64,000 nucleotides of DNA from JANQPA01 sp964548175. Lineage in GTDB: Bacteria > Bacteroidota > Bacteroidia > Chitinophagales > Saprospiraceae. Below the pieces are notes generated by a model that saw only the letters and a list, made by a program, of their open reading frames with translations, did not search any database and was not told where the DNA came from. Both the position numbers and the translations under genes were made by a program. Below are positions 49,850 to 60,100 of this stretch, piece by piece. The stretch is taken from positions 62,001 through 126,000 of the forward strand of contig CAZJQS010000006.1 in the NCBI GenBank assembly GCA_964548175.1. Direction: 5' to 3'. Every line of letters starts with the position of its first letter. The stretch's first letter is position 1.

Positions 49850-51415
49850 TTGAAGCATAGACTACTCAAACTACTTTGCTGGCTGGTGTTGCTCCTCATC
49901 AGCGCCTGTTACAGTTCCCACAGTCAAACTTCGGAGAGAGAGCGTGAAGTCCGGGCAGTCTGGATCGCTACTTTCTTTCAGCTGGATTTCCCCAGGGAAC
50001 GCAGCACCAGCCAGGTGGTGCTCACCGAGCAATGGCGTCAGCTGGTGCGGCAGCTGAAAGGGCTGGGCATGAATACCCTCTATTTTCAGATTCGACCCAG
50101 CGGCGACGCTTTTTACGCGTCCGATCTGGCGCCCTGGTCCCGCTTTCTGACGGGGCAGGAGGGCTTGCCTCCCGAAAACGGAGCCGATCTGTTGACTGCT
50201 TTTATTGACATCGCCCATGAAGAAGGCATGGAATTCCATGCCTGGATGAATCCGCTCCGCGCAACGCCCAATTTAGATACTGCCGCACTGGCCTCTGCGC
50301 ATATTTTGCGCAAACACCCGGAATGGGCTTTTCCCTATGGCAATCGCTATTATCTGAATCCCGGTTTGCCGGGCGTACGCTGGCATCTTTTGAACGTAGT
50401 GGAAGAAGTGATGGTCAAGTACGATGTAGACGGCATTCACATGGATGATTATTTTTACCCATATCCTTCCAGCGGTCAGTCTATCCCGGACAGTGCTGCT
50501 TATGCCCTATATGGAGATGCTTTCTTCAGCGTGGAGGACTGGCGTCGCGCTAATGTCAACCTGCTGATCCAGGAACTGAGTTCGCTGATCAAACAGCGAA
50601 AGCCTTACGTGAAATTTGGGATCAGCCCCTTTGGGGTATGGCGCAACCAGGAACGGGATAAAAAAGGCTCCCCAACGACCAATAAGCTTTCCTCTTATGA
50701 CGATCTGTACGCGGATGTATTGAAATGGGTGGATGAAGGATGGATCGATTACATCGTGCCGCAGCTGTACTGGGAAATCGGCCACCCCGTGTCTGATTAT
50801 GGGGTCTTGGTCAAGTGGTGGGCTTCAAAGGTGGAGGGTGATCGACTTATCATTGGCCATGCTGCTCATAAGGTGGGGACAGAAATGGCGGAGGCCTGGC
50901 GCTTTCCCGAAGAACTGCCCCGGCAGATGCAGGTCAGCCGTGCTTTTTCAGAGGTTCGGGGCCATGCTTTCTTCAGGGCCCGTTCTTTGCTGGGCAACGG
51001 CCTGGGCATCGCCGATTCCCTGCGCAGACGGTTTGCCGCCCCCGTGTTGTTACCCGAACTGAACACCTCCCTGCCGCTGGTGCGGCATGAGACGGAACTC
51101 AAAAGGCCCAGGCCTGAAAAAGAAGGCATTCGCTTGTGCTGGAACGTCCGTTATAAAGAGAAAAGACCCCATTACTTTGGTCTATATCGTTTTGAGGGAA
51201 GCCAAAAAGAATGGAAAAAGAACAAGGGCAATTTACTACATCTTACCCCCTTTGGAAAAGAGGACGGGCGTTTTTGTTTTGTCGATAAAATAGACCTTGA
51301 GGACAAAACCTTTACTTATTTTCTCGTTAGCTATGACCGGTTTCATCGCAAAACAGGCGTCAGCAAGCGTTGGGTAGTGACCATGGATAAAAAGAGAATG
51401 AGAAGCCGGCAGTGA
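49850..51415 (+). CDS. GHL10-type (family 10 glycosylhydrolase-like) lipoprotein
   Basis: The frame has no nearby ATG; TTG at 49850 gives MKHRLLKLLCWLVLLLISAC, a lipoprotein signal, and TTG at 49832 is an alternative. The mature enzyme begins EREVRAVWIATFFQLDFPRE, then NTLYFQIRPSGDAFY, GMEFHAWMNPLRA, DGIHMDDYFYPYP (acidic active-site region) and FGISPFGVWRNQ, as in the DUF187/YddW family thought to cleave glycan or peptidoglycan chains. A FnIII-like tail follows. The start lies 21 bp after the helical protein's stop codon, so the genes may be translationally coupled. Confidence 0.88.
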   Translation: MKHRLLKLLCWLVLLLISACYSSHSQTSEREREVRAVWIATFFQLDFPRERSTSQVVLTEQWRQLVRQLKGLGMNTLYFQIRPSGDAFYASDLAPWSRFLTGQEGLPPENGADLLTAFIDIAHEEGMEFHAWMNPLRATPNLDTAALASAHILRKHPEWAFPYGNRYYLNPGLPGVRWHLLNVVEEVMVKYDVDGIHMDDYFYPYPSSGQSIPDSAAYALYGDAFFSVEDWRRANVNLLIQELSSLIKQRKPYVKFGISPFGVWRNQERDKKGSPTTNKLSSYDDLYADVLKWVDEGWIDYIVPQLYWEIGHPVSDYGVLVKWWASKVEGDRLIIGHAAHKVGTEMAEAWRFPEELPRQMQVSRAFSEVRGHAFFRARSLLGNGLGIADSLRRRFAAPVLLPELNTSLPLVRHETELKRPRPEKEGIRLCWNVRYKEKRPHYFGLYRFEGSQKEWKKNKGNLLHLTPFGKEDGRFCFVDKIDLEDKTFTYFLVSYDRFHRKTGVSKRWVVTMDKKRMRSRQ

Positions 51416-51478
51416 TCATAAGGCTGTCTAAAATTTACTGCCTGCCGGCCATCCTGCGCGGCCAGTCTTCGTGTTTAC

Positions 51479-52237
51479 TTATTCTTCATTTCTAATGTGA
51501 ATGACCTGATCCTCCTCGAAAAGCGGCTGTCTTTGATAGCGCAGGAACAACTGGGCGGTAGCCAGGACATCCTTTTCACAATACAAAGAGATCCTTTCCA
51601 GGTCTTTTTCTTCCCAATAGACCCTGCCCACATTGCTGCCGTCGATATCGTCCTTGGGAGAAGGGAAGTCTAAAAGCGCCGCCAGTAACTTCAAGGAGGT
51701 ATAACTCTTATAATCGCCAAATTTCCACAGCTCCATAGTGTCAAGGAAATACTTGGTTTCCCACGGTTTTTTGCCGGCGATCTGCAGCATACCGGGCAGG
51801 GGCAATTGATTGACGACCATGCGCCGGCAGATATATGGGATGTCAAATTCGCGGATATTGTGCCCGCAAATGAAGTGTTTGAGCGGGTTATTGTAATGGT
51901 CAAAAAGGAGCTTGGAAAATTCGTGAAGCAGGTGGCGTTCATTAGCATCGGCAAAAGACTTAAGCCGGATCTTGAGGCTCTTGTCCTTATCCCTGAAAAC
52001 GGCTCCGACGGAGATGCAGACGATCTTTCCAAATTCGGCGTAAATGCCTGCGCGGTCGGTATAAGTGGCGCTGACTTCTTCTTCTGAGAGCGGATCGTCC
52101 TTTGTGCGCATGATCTGGTTGGCCTTGGCGGTCCATAGGGATTTCAGACTGTCATTGAGCTGTTCAAAGGAAGCTTTGCCGGAAACGGTTTCAATGTCGA
52201 GGAAGAGAACTCTGCCGATGTCGACCTGGTCAATCAT
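51479..52237 (-). CDS. 3'-5' exonuclease, PolB-like DEDD family
   Basis: The 252-residue protein has the DEDD motifs: RVLFLDIETVSG (Asp14, Glu16), HNIREFDIPYICRRM (Asp in the ExoII region), and LYCEKDVLATAQLF (ExoIII with Asp). It matches PF10108, a predicted 3'-5' exonuclease related to the proofreading domain of DNA polymerase B. The role is likely nucleic acid repair or trimming. No signal is present. It is convergent with the GHL10 gene and separated from the coiled-coil gene by a 284-bp gap. Confidence 0.85.
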   Translation of the reverse strand: MIDQVDIGRVLFLDIETVSGKASFEQLNDSLKSLWTAKANQIMRTKDDPLSEEEVSATYTDRAGIYAEFGKIVCISVGAVFRDKDKSLKIRLKSFADANERHLLHEFSKLLFDHYNNPLKHFICGHNIREFDIPYICRRMVVNQLPLPGMLQIAGKKPWETKYFLDTMELWKFGDYKSYTSLKLLAALLDFPSPKDDIDGSNVGRVYWEEKDLERISLYCEKDVLATAQLFLRYQRQPLFEEDQVIHIRNEE

Positions 52238-52288
52238 AATGCTGGGTTGAAATAGATGAAAAATTTGGATAAATTTAGGAATATTATT

Positions 52289-52320
52289 ACCGGTTTAAAA
52301 AGTCCAGACGCCTTTTTAAA
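52289..52320. terminator. small hairpin upstream of the exonuclease gene
   Basis: GGTTTAAAAAG and CTTTTTAAATC pair around TCCAGACGC. It sits in the divergent gap (52238-52521), so a terminator function is unclear; the rest of the gap, including an SD-like GGAAGGA at about 52511, serves the coiled-coil gene. Confidence 0.3.
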
Positions 52321-52521
52321 TCATCATGTTCTCCATCTGCAACAATACTGAACATTTTTGCAACAATAGCGGACGCATCCCTTCCAAAAAGTCCGCACCT
52401 TTGTACCGTAAGTTTTAAGAAACTAACCACGTTACTTGAAAAACAGCTGAACAAGCATTTTTTTAACTATAATAGTTCATTACAAAACGTAAGACTATTT
52501 TAACAAAATTGGAAGGAACTT

Positions 52522-53544
52522 ATGGCAACTACAAATCCGAGCACTAATCCAGCGACGCCGGGATCAGGCTCAAACAACAGCGACAACTCTAAGCAGAGGA
52601 TCATTGCTATTTCCGCCACTGTCATCGTAATTTTGCTGGGGCTTAGCATTTTCCTTTTTGTGAAAAATCAAAATCTGAGTAAGGCCAGACAAATGACCGC
52701 TGAAAAACTGGACGAGTCCGAACAGCTGAAAGCAGAATTGGAAGAACAGTACTACCAGGCGCTTTCCGACCTGGAGGAAATGCGCGGTTCCAACGAGGAG
52801 TTGAACCAGCTCATCGACAGCCAAAAGGAAGAACTGGCGCAGTCTAAAGCACGCATTGACGGATTGCTAAGGAACAAGAGAGACCTCGGTCGCGCCCGCG
52901 AAGAAATTCAAAAGCTGACCGCTCAGGTGGAGGGGTACATTGCTGAGATCAATCAGCTGAGAGCTGAAAACCAGGAACTGACCGCTGAAAACCAACAGCT
53001 GGCAGATGAAAAGCAAACCCTGGAAACACAGCTCACCTCAACCATTGAGCAAAGTGAAGCTACTAAAACCGCTCTGATCAGCCAAAACGAGCAGCTCAGC
53101 GAAGAGCGGGCGAAACTGGCTCAGAAAGTGAACATCGCTTCTGTGGTCAAAGTGGAAAATATTCAGGTTACGGGACTGAAAGTCAGAAACAACGATAAAA
53201 GAGCCAAGAAAACCAGAGCCGATAATGTTGACGAACTTGAGGTTTGCTTTACACTCACCGAGAATAACGTGGTGGAATCCAACATGGAGCGTTTCTTCGT
53301 AAGAATCGTTAATCCGCTGGGTGAAACGCTGGCCATCGAAGATATGGGTTCAGGTGTGATCAAGAGCAACGATACCGGCGAGCAAATCCGCTTCACTAAA
53401 GCAGAAGATATCGATTACAGCCGCTCTTCAATGGACATGTGTTCTATCTGGGCGCCTAACCAGGAGTTCCAGAGCGGAACCTATACTGTAGAGGTCTACA
53501 ACAAAGGGTATCTTGCCGGAAGCACTACTTTTGAGCTGAAATAA
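52522..53544 (+). CDS. single-pass membrane protein with coiled coil
   Basis: The first 25 residues are a Ser/Asn/Pro-rich cytoplasmic stretch. A transmembrane helix covers about 26-47 (RIIAISATVIVILLGLSIFL). A coiled coil spans about 55-200 with many Glu, Gln and Leu (LRAENQELTAENQQLADEKQ). The C-terminal 130 residues form a beta-rich domain with VCFTLTENNVVESNMERFFV and end TVEVYNKGYLAGSTTFELK. I do not recognise a family, though it resembles periplasmic coiled-coil spacers of Bacteroidota. It is followed by a perfect terminator. Confidence 0.8.
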   Translation: MATTNPSTNPATPGSGSNNSDNSKQRIIAISATVIVILLGLSIFLFVKNQNLSKARQMTAEKLDESEQLKAELEEQYYQALSDLEEMRGSNEELNQLIDSQKEELAQSKARIDGLLRNKRDLGRAREEIQKLTAQVEGYIAEINQLRAENQELTAENQQLADEKQTLETQLTSTIEQSEATKTALISQNEQLSEERAKLAQKVNIASVVKVENIQVTGLKVRNNDKRAKKTRADNVDELEVCFTLTENNVVESNMERFFVRIVNPLGETLAIEDMGSGVIKSNDTGEQIRFTKAEDIDYSRSSMDMCSIWAPNQEFQSGTYTVEVYNKGYLAGSTTFELK

Positions 53545-53555
53545 TTCCTTGATCG

Positions 53556-53600
53556 GATCAAAAAAAAGGGACGCTGCCGCAGCGTCCCTTTTTTTTGATC
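53556..53600. terminator. perfect 21-bp stem terminator
   Basis: Positions 53556-53576 and 53580-53600 are exact reverse complements around CCG. The stem is GGGACGCTG/CAGCGTCCC with an eight-base A run before and T run after, and GATC at both ends. It directly ends the coiled-coil gene and would act in either direction. Confidence 0.95.
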
Positions 53601-53644
53601 TTTTTTCAGCTTTATCCGTTAAAAAGGAAAATTACAGATAATCA

Positions 53645-54097
53645 ATGGCAAAGGACGAAAACAAAAAAGCATCCAAGAATCCGATCGACAAAGATAAAAT
53701 CACGGAGATCCCTCACCTCCTTCCCTATGCGCATACCGTGGGTGGTGTTCAAATCAAACCCATTGATAAAGGCCGGGTAAAGGGTCGAGCTGTGGAGGCC
53801 ATGTACGATCAAACCGAGATGCAGCTGGAGCAGATTCGTAAACAGATCGAGCTTCTTGCCCAACAAGCTAAAACCATATACGACAGGGTAAGTATCTCAG
53901 AAGATATTTATCTGGCCGAGATGAACTTTGAACCGCTCATAGGCTTTACCTATCATCTTTACCAAAAGAAAGACGGCAAAAAAGTCCTTTCCATGGTCGG
54001 TCCCCGAGAATGGGGCGCAAAACCACCTTATGAATTTATTGCTACCGTGAAGTTACTTTCCGATCATACCTGGGAGGTATTGGAAAAAGGTAAGTAG
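53645..54097 (+). CDS. DUF2452 protein
   Basis: The 150-residue cytoplasmic protein reads NPIDKDKITEIPHLLPYAHTVGGVQIKPID, a segment typical of PF10504. A helix LEQIRKQIELLAQQAKTIYDRV follows and the protein ends LLSDHTWEVLEKGK. The function of the family is unknown. The terminator before it and the 95-bp gap after it suggest an independent transcript or a small operon with the DUF1573 gene. Confidence 0.85.
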   Translation: MAKDENKKASKNPIDKDKITEIPHLLPYAHTVGGVQIKPIDKGRVKGRAVEAMYDQTEMQLEQIRKQIELLAQQAKTIYDRVSISEDIYLAEMNFEPLIGFTYHLYQKKDGKKVLSMVGPREWGAKPPYEFIATVKLLSDHTWEVLEKGK

Positions 54098-54191
54098 AGA
54101 GACTTTTTGCGCAACTCTCTCTCTTTTTAAATAAGTTTGCACTTTCGGCGTAATAAAAAAGCACTTTGCACCGTTCGGCATAAAAAACGTT

Positions 54192-54545
54192 ATGTTCATC
54201 GCTATATTTTTTGCCGGCTTTTTCCTTTTATCCTCTTTTTCCGTCGATTGGATTAATGACACGAATCATGATTTTGGTGAAATTCCATACGGTGAGTCTG
54301 TGGTTTATGAATTCCCCTTTAAAAATAGAGGTACGGAAGTGCTTGTCATCGATAATGTCAGGTCATCATGCGGATGTACCGCTACGGAATGGAGCCAGGA
54401 GGCCATTGCGCCTGATTCGACCGGCGTTATTAAGGTAGACTATGATGCAAAGGATATAGGCTATTTTTACAAAAAAATAAAAGTCTATTTTAAAGGCATC
54501 CGCAAGCCCGAGAAACTCACCATCGAAGGTGACATAGTCGAATAA
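54192..54545 (+). CDS. DUF1573 exported protein
   Basis: A signal peptide (MFIAIFFAGFFLLSSFS) precedes a 100-residue Ig-like domain with HDFGEIPYGESVVYEFPFKN, SSCGCTATEWSQEAIAPDSTG and IKVDYDAKDIGYFYKKIKVY, the pattern of DUF1573. These small periplasmic beta-sandwich proteins are common in Bacteroidota; their role is unknown. The CGC motif is conserved in the family. It precedes signal peptidase I by 161 bp on the same strand. Confidence 0.88.
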   Translation: MFIAIFFAGFFLLSSFSVDWINDTNHDFGEIPYGESVVYEFPFKNRGTEVLVIDNVRSSCGCTATEWSQEAIAPDSTGVIKVDYDAKDIGYFYKKIKVYFKGIRKPEKLTIEGDIVE

Positions 54546-54603
54546 ATAAAACCTTCCATCTACCTTAACGCCTTCATAACGCTTCAATCCTGCCAATTTA
54601 ATT

Positions 54604-54611
54604 TATATTTG
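54604..54611 (+). promoter_or_regulatory. -7 box for lepB
   Basis: TATATTTG matches TAnnTTTG perfectly and lies about 96 nt upstream of the ATG. The leader contains an AGAAGAC/GTCTTTT and a GTCT/AGAC hairpin. Confidence 0.5.
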
Positions 54612-54706
54612 CGATGCTGGAGAGGTTGCCTGAGAAGACATTTCTAAAGTAAAAGGTCTTTTTAGACAGTTCCCCATACTTAATTTTACCATTAAAAGGA
54701 TTATAA

Positions 54707-56341
54707 ATGGGTGTTTTACTCTTTTTCTTGATAGGCTATGTGTTGCTCAGCATAAGTTTATACTTCGTTTTTGAAAAAGTGAACAAATCGAGTGATCAGA
54801 TAAATTGTTCCGGATGGCAGGGCTTGGTTCCGGGGCTTAACTTCGTCGTATGGGGGAAGATCATCGGCTATCCCATATGGAAGGTAGCCTTGCTGTTATT
54901 TCCCATCGTCAATATTTTTATTTATGCATCGATGGCCGTGCGGATGGTGCGCTCTTTTAATAAGCTGAAATTCTGGCATAGCGCCGTAGCTGTATTGGCT
55001 GCCCCTATCGCCTTTTTCTATCTCGGATGGAATAAAAAAGAAAAATACGAGGGGCCGAATTATGAATTGGAAAAAGCATACCAGGCAAAGATCAAAGAAG
55101 CTAAAGAAGCTAATAATGAGCGAGAGCTGAAACGATTACAGGCAAAGAACCCTTACCATAAGTCAGGCAGCCGCGAATGGGCTGAGGCCATTATTTTTGC
55201 CGTTTTTGCCGCAGCCTTTATACGAATGTTCCTGATCGAAGCTTATGTGATACCGACTTCCTCTATGGAGGGTTCACTGATGGTTGGCGACTTTTTGTTC
55301 GTAAGCAAAGCCAATTATGGTATTCGTACGCCACAGACCATCGCCATGTTGCCTCTGCTGCATAATCGCGTTCCCGTATTGGGAGGAGAGTCCTATCTGG
55401 AAAAACCACAGTTGCCTTATTACAGATTGCCGGCTTTGGAAAAGATCGATCGCAATGATCCCGTGGTGTTCAATTTTCCGGAAGGGGATAGCGTATACAT
55501 CTTCCCTGGCCGTACTTACAGTATTTACGATTATCGAAGAGGACATATCGATGATCCGATCAAGATCCAGCAGATCAAGACCGGAAGAAAGGACCTGGTC
55601 ACCCGGCCCATGGATAAAAAAGACCACTACATTAAAAGATGTATCGGCTTGCCCGGGGATTCTATAGAAATTCGCGACCGCGAAGTTTATGTGAACGGCC
55701 AACCTGCCGAACAACCCAAATACCTGCAGTACCTCTACATCGTCAACTTCTCTTCGTCCGCCATCAATATCCGGAATTTTGCCAAATGGGGCATTTCCAC
55801 AGAGGATATGCAGGGACAGAGCGCTAATCAGATGGTGCTCATCCTGAACGAAGAGCAGAAAGAAAAGATTAAAGAAATGGATCCTGAGGTGACTTTCCAG
55901 GCGATCGATATCGCCAAAGTCGACCCCCACCCCAATGGCGTTTTTCCCCATGATCCAAACATCAACGGCAGCTGGACCAAAGATAATTACGGGCCGGTCT
56001 GGGTGCCGAAAAAAGGCGCTACCGTGCAGCTCCGCCCGGATAATATCGCCTTTTTCCGCAGGATCATCAACGTGTATGAAGATAACGACTTCCGCGAGGT
56101 CAACGGCAAATTTTACATCAACGGCGAAGAAGCCACTGAGTATACCTTCAAAATGGATTACTACTGGATGATGGGGGACAACCGCCACAATTCCGAAGAT
56201 GCCCGAATCTGGGGCTTCGTGCCGGAAGATCACGTGGTGGGTAAGCCTTTATTCGTCTGGTGGTCTTTCAGGGAAAACAGCCCTTCCAAAGGAGTGAACT
56301 GGAGCAGGATATTCAGATCCGTGAAAACCCTGTCAAATTGA
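54707..56341 (+). CDS. lepB: signal peptidase I with extra N-terminal membrane region
   Basis: The 544-residue enzyme removes signal peptides at the outer face of the inner membrane. Residues 1-110 carry three or four hydrophobic helices, resembling the DUF5684 region, followed by a charged linker. The catalytic pair is Ser186 in VIPTSSMEGSL and Lys310 in KKDHYIKRCIGLPGDS. The final boxes read YYWMMGDNRHNSEDARIWGFVPEDHVVGK. The distance between Ser and Lys is about 120 residues, longer than in Escherichia coli. Bacteroidota signal peptidases are often this large. Confidence 0.94.
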   Translation: MGVLLFFLIGYVLLSISLYFVFEKVNKSSDQINCSGWQGLVPGLNFVVWGKIIGYPIWKVALLLFPIVNIFIYASMAVRMVRSFNKLKFWHSAVAVLAAPIAFFYLGWNKKEKYEGPNYELEKAYQAKIKEAKEANNERELKRLQAKNPYHKSGSREWAEAIIFAVFAAAFIRMFLIEAYVIPTSSMEGSLMVGDFLFVSKANYGIRTPQTIAMLPLLHNRVPVLGGESYLEKPQLPYYRLPALEKIDRNDPVVFNFPEGDSVYIFPGRTYSIYDYRRGHIDDPIKIQQIKTGRKDLVTRPMDKKDHYIKRCIGLPGDSIEIRDREVYVNGQPAEQPKYLQYLYIVNFSSSAINIRNFAKWGISTEDMQGQSANQMVLILNEEQKEKIKEMDPEVTFQAIDIAKVDPHPNGVFPHDPNINGSWTKDNYGPVWVPKKGATVQLRPDNIAFFRRIINVYEDNDFREVNGKFYINGEEATEYTFKMDYYWMMGDNRHNSEDARIWGFVPEDHVVGKPLFVWWSFRENSPSKGVNWSRIFRSVKTLSN

Positions 56342-56424
56342 TCATCGTCAATCAGATCCAGGTTCGGCGCCGTTAGGTGAGAACATTGAAATTAAATCAT
56401 GCTTGGATATTCTCACTGCAAAAA

Positions 56425-56464
56425 CGCTAAGGCCGCTAAGCGTCAGCGTCTTTGCAGTGAGACC
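56425..56464. terminator. hairpin between lepB and the convergent lipoprotein
   Basis: CTCACTGCAAA (from about 56417) and TTTGCAGTGAG (to about 56463) pair around ACGCTAAGGCCGCTAAGCGT, which is itself palindromic. It is between the convergent genes, so it may serve both. The nearby GGTGAGAACATTGAAATTAAAT (56375-56396) resembles 36258-36278. Confidence 0.6.
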
Positions 56465-56522
56465 ATACTGCTTTTATCAGACTAAATATTCGCGCCTGGA
56501 GGCTCGGAACTTACTTTGAAAG

Positions 56523-56951
56523 TCATTCGATCAATTTCAAACACTGCTGATACAAGCTGTCCAGCTTTTTATCCACCTCCATTTTTTCTGTACTTCCCCA
56601 GGTGACCTTATTGCTGTCGGTTTTGGTTTGGCAACTCATAAAACGATAGATATTTCCGGGGGCGTTGCGGTCCATCTGCTGGAAATCTACCTGCTCCATT
56701 TGGTCGAACAAGGCCGTGGCTTTTTTTCGCTTAACCTTCGGTAATTCAGTCAGCGGCCCGTCCAGTTGGTCTCTCTTGAATAATTGTCCGTTTTCCAGTA
56801 AGATATACTCATTAAAGGTGCCCACAAAGCCGCCTCCACTGCCGAAACGCAGTTGGGTCTCGGGCAGGTTATTTGCAGTGTATGTTTCGGTTTTGCAGGA
56901 AAAAAGGACAAAAGGAAGCAGAGCGATTGATAGCGTAACCATTGTTTTCAT
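56523..56951 (-). CDS. small lipoprotein of unknown function
   Basis: The 142-residue product has a lipoprotein signal (VLFSC, Cys19). The mature part begins KTETYTANNLPETQLRFGSG and includes a beta-rich middle (FVGTFNEYILLENGQLFKRD) and an alpha-helical end (KKLDSLYQQCLKLIE). I do not recognise a family. It may be a periplasmic or outer membrane lipoprotein. It converges with lepB and is followed, on its far side, by the M4 protease gene on the same strand. Confidence 0.75.
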   Translation of the reverse strand: MKTMVTLSIALLPFVLFSCKTETYTANNLPETQLRFGSGGGFVGTFNEYILLENGQLFKRDQLDGPLTELPKVKRKKATALFDQMEQVDFQQMDRNAPGNIYRFMSCQTKTDSNKVTWGSTEKMEVDKKLDSLYQQCLKLIE

Positions 56952-57108
56952 AGAAGATTTTTTTGGGTAAAATTTGAGATTGGCTTTTTAGGCATCCGGC
57001 TTTCGAATACGCAAAATAGCCGGCACGCTGATTTTACAAATTCTGCAACTGATACAAGCATTAGTCGCAAAATCAGCGTGCCGCCAACCTGTTGGGTTAA
57101 TTAAAAGA

Positions 57109-60100
57109 TCATCTCTTCACAAACTTAGCCGTCACTATCTTTTGTCCTACCCTCAAACGGAGCAGATAGGTAGCGGGAGCGAGCTCCTGCACGTCAACTC
57201 CTTCCAGTATCCTGCCGGTCTGTACGCCCAGATCCAGTGCTTTAACCCGGCGGCCCAGCAGATCAAAGACTTCCAGTTCCAGCTCGGTTGCTTCCGGCAG
57301 TTCCATTTCCAGCGTCAGCCGATCTGAAACCGGGTTGGGGTAAAGGTTTAATCCGAGCTCGGCTGCTGTAGCGTCATTGGTGCTGGTCGGATTGAAATCG
57401 CGGATGCCGTTTCCGAAAATTATGCCCCATTTCAGGCCGAAGCTGCCAGGGTTGTTGAAGAAAACGTAAGGATTGCCAATCGCGGTGATCTTATCTTGGT
57501 TGAGATCCACACCCGCAATAATGGATTCGTTGTTAGTGTCGTTTGCGTCAAAGATCAGGTAGGAATCGTCCAGCGAGAAATTCGGGACGCCAAGCTTTTG
57601 GTTGTTAAAAATAGTAGATTGCTCGCCGGTTTGAGTATTTAGCGCATAAACATAATAGGCTTCATTGATCTCGTCAAAAATATCCAGGGCAATGATGTTA
57701 GGAGAATTTTTTGAAAAGGCCGGATTGCCCACGCTGACGCCCTCACCGAGGCTGGAAAATAGTTTCTGAATAAATCCATCGGCAAAATCATCAGTCTGGT
57801 TATTCCAAACATTCAAAAAGCCGATGTCCCAGTACTCGATATTGTTAAACAGGGTATTAAGACTGTTTAAGGCATCGTAAAGGATCCATTCTCCCGTGAA
57901 ATCCCACTGAAGAACGTCTGCAAAAACAACGTCCCCCGTGGATACGCCCTGCGTATAAGTAGGGTTGTACAATTCGAACTCGCGGGTCATGCCCGTAAAG
58001 AGGTCACCGACGAAAATAGAGCTTCTTTGATCATTAGTAGTGGCCGCAAACCTGGAACCGTCCTTGGAGATGGAAATATTCCCCCAAATGGACTGACTAT
58101 TGATCTGAGCGGCATTGACCGTTCCGTTGTTCCAGTCTAGTTCGATCCCCCAGATGGTATTGTCATTGGCGACATACAAAATAAAAGAGCCGTCGTCCGT
58201 CACACTAGGTGGACGCAATGGGCCGGGTATGTTTTGAAAAGGATTGACAACCTCTTCTCCGGCCGTAGTAAATAAATAAAGGGAAGTGTTGTCTTCATCA
58301 GAAAATAGCAAAAGCTCCTGTCCGGTATTGGTTTCTACTGGCGCCGGTTCTGGTGTTCCCTGCCCGTCGGTAATGCCGACGGCGTCGAAGGCTACTCTGG
58401 CGGCATTGACCTCAGCTGAATTGGCGCCGTGCAGGTCTTGCGTGGCCTGAATGACGGCCAGCCGCATATCGATGAACTGAGAAGTTCGGGTAAGATATTG
58501 AGTAAGCGCCCGATACCATACCCGCTCTGCTTTCACGACCCCCACTTCCGTAGCAAAGAGGTAGTAGGCTCTGTTGGGAATGCCGCTGTTGATGTGTACT
58601 CCGCCGTTATCTTGCTCTGGGGTGGGATCGAGCACCTGGAATTCGCTCATATCTTTCGGTTGCCAGGTGAAATCATTCGGGCCGGAGCCGCCGTTATTGG
58701 GATTGCTCATGTCCCGCATGGCGCCGCTGGGAAAGAATTGGGTATTGACAATGTCCTCCGCCAGCTGCCAGTCTTCACGCTCGATCATGGCGCCGAAAAC
58801 ATCGGCAAAGGATTCATTCAAAGCACCTGATTGAGAAACGTATTCCAGGTTGGAGGTATTCTGGATCACGCCGTGTGACATTTCATGTCCGCCCACATCC
58901 AGAGCGCCGGCAAAGGGGGAGAAGGCATTCTTGCCATTTCCATAGAACATTGCGATCCCGTTCCAGAAGGCATTGTCCATTTGTTCGTTTTTGTCATCGG
59001 TGACGTTAATAATGGAATAAACCGTGCCGCCCTGGCCGTTGATGGAATTGCGGCCGAAAGTGGTTCGGAAATATTCATAAGAAACGTCCGCATTGAAATG
59101 AGCCGAAACGCCGTTGGGGTCCCAGTTGTTGTTGTTGTTGGTGGCTACGTAATTCGCCTGGAAATTATCATTTTGCGGCGAGGTATTGCCGGCGTCAAGG
59201 GTAATGATCCCGCCTTTCACTTCCTGAGGGATCATGGAACCGTTAGCATCGAACATCGGCTTGGTGACATCCAGCAGGATATAGTCGCTGCCGATCTCAT
59301 AAGTACTGATAGTGCGGTTGACGCCTTTAAGGTCGGGGACGGTGGCAGTGACCGGCCCGTCGAAAAGATTGCTTTTCAGCGGCTTTTCGACTGTGGTCTT
59401 TTTAGTAAGGGCATCGTGTGAGCAGCTGCCTTCAAGGGTGTGAAAAAAACGGCAGGTTTGATTGTAGCTCGCCAGAATGTCGCCGCTTTCGGCATCCACG
59501 AAATAAGACCAGCGGTCGGTCAGGTTTGGGATCAGCTGTATTTTCCAGGCCAGCCTTTCGCTGTCGGGGGCCATTTTTTCATGATAGACCACGAGTTGAG
59601 CTTCAGCTTGTTCTCCGGCTACGAATTGCTTCAGGTTTTTGGGAATGTCGATGAGTGGCGTGTATTGCTCCACATCTCTAAGAGCCAGCGTGACGGCCTC
59701 ACTCTCCTTTAGCCGGGGGCTTTTGACATCGAGCTCAGGAGTAGGATAATAACGACCGTTGACGAGGTAAATGGTGTTGTCTTTAGCATGCAGGATGAGA
59801 TCGCCGCCGAATACCGCTATTTTCCCGAAATACTGTTGCATGCGGATGTGGGTATGGCCGAGTTTGTCCGTATCCACTGAAACCAGCTGGAACTCCTGGC
59901 TGGGATCTTTGACCTTCATGATGTGTCGAAGTTGATCAAGGTATTGATCGGCTTTGCTCTGCCAGGTTATTTTCCCGTCTACAGGACTGTTGGAGTTGCT
60001 GATTTTCCCTTCGATCATGATCGGAAGGCCGGTGACCGGATCGTTTTTGACGCTAAAACCAGCCTTTAAGACCGCGTTAAAGGTAGTCGGCTGAAAATCT

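Noticed and set aside
54614..54660. tRNA-like start GGAGAGGTTGCCTGAGAAGA upstream of lepB
   Set aside because: The first bases resemble a Ser tRNA acceptor/D-arm, but no anticodon arm, variable arm or T-arm with GTTCGA follows, so a tRNA gene is not supported.
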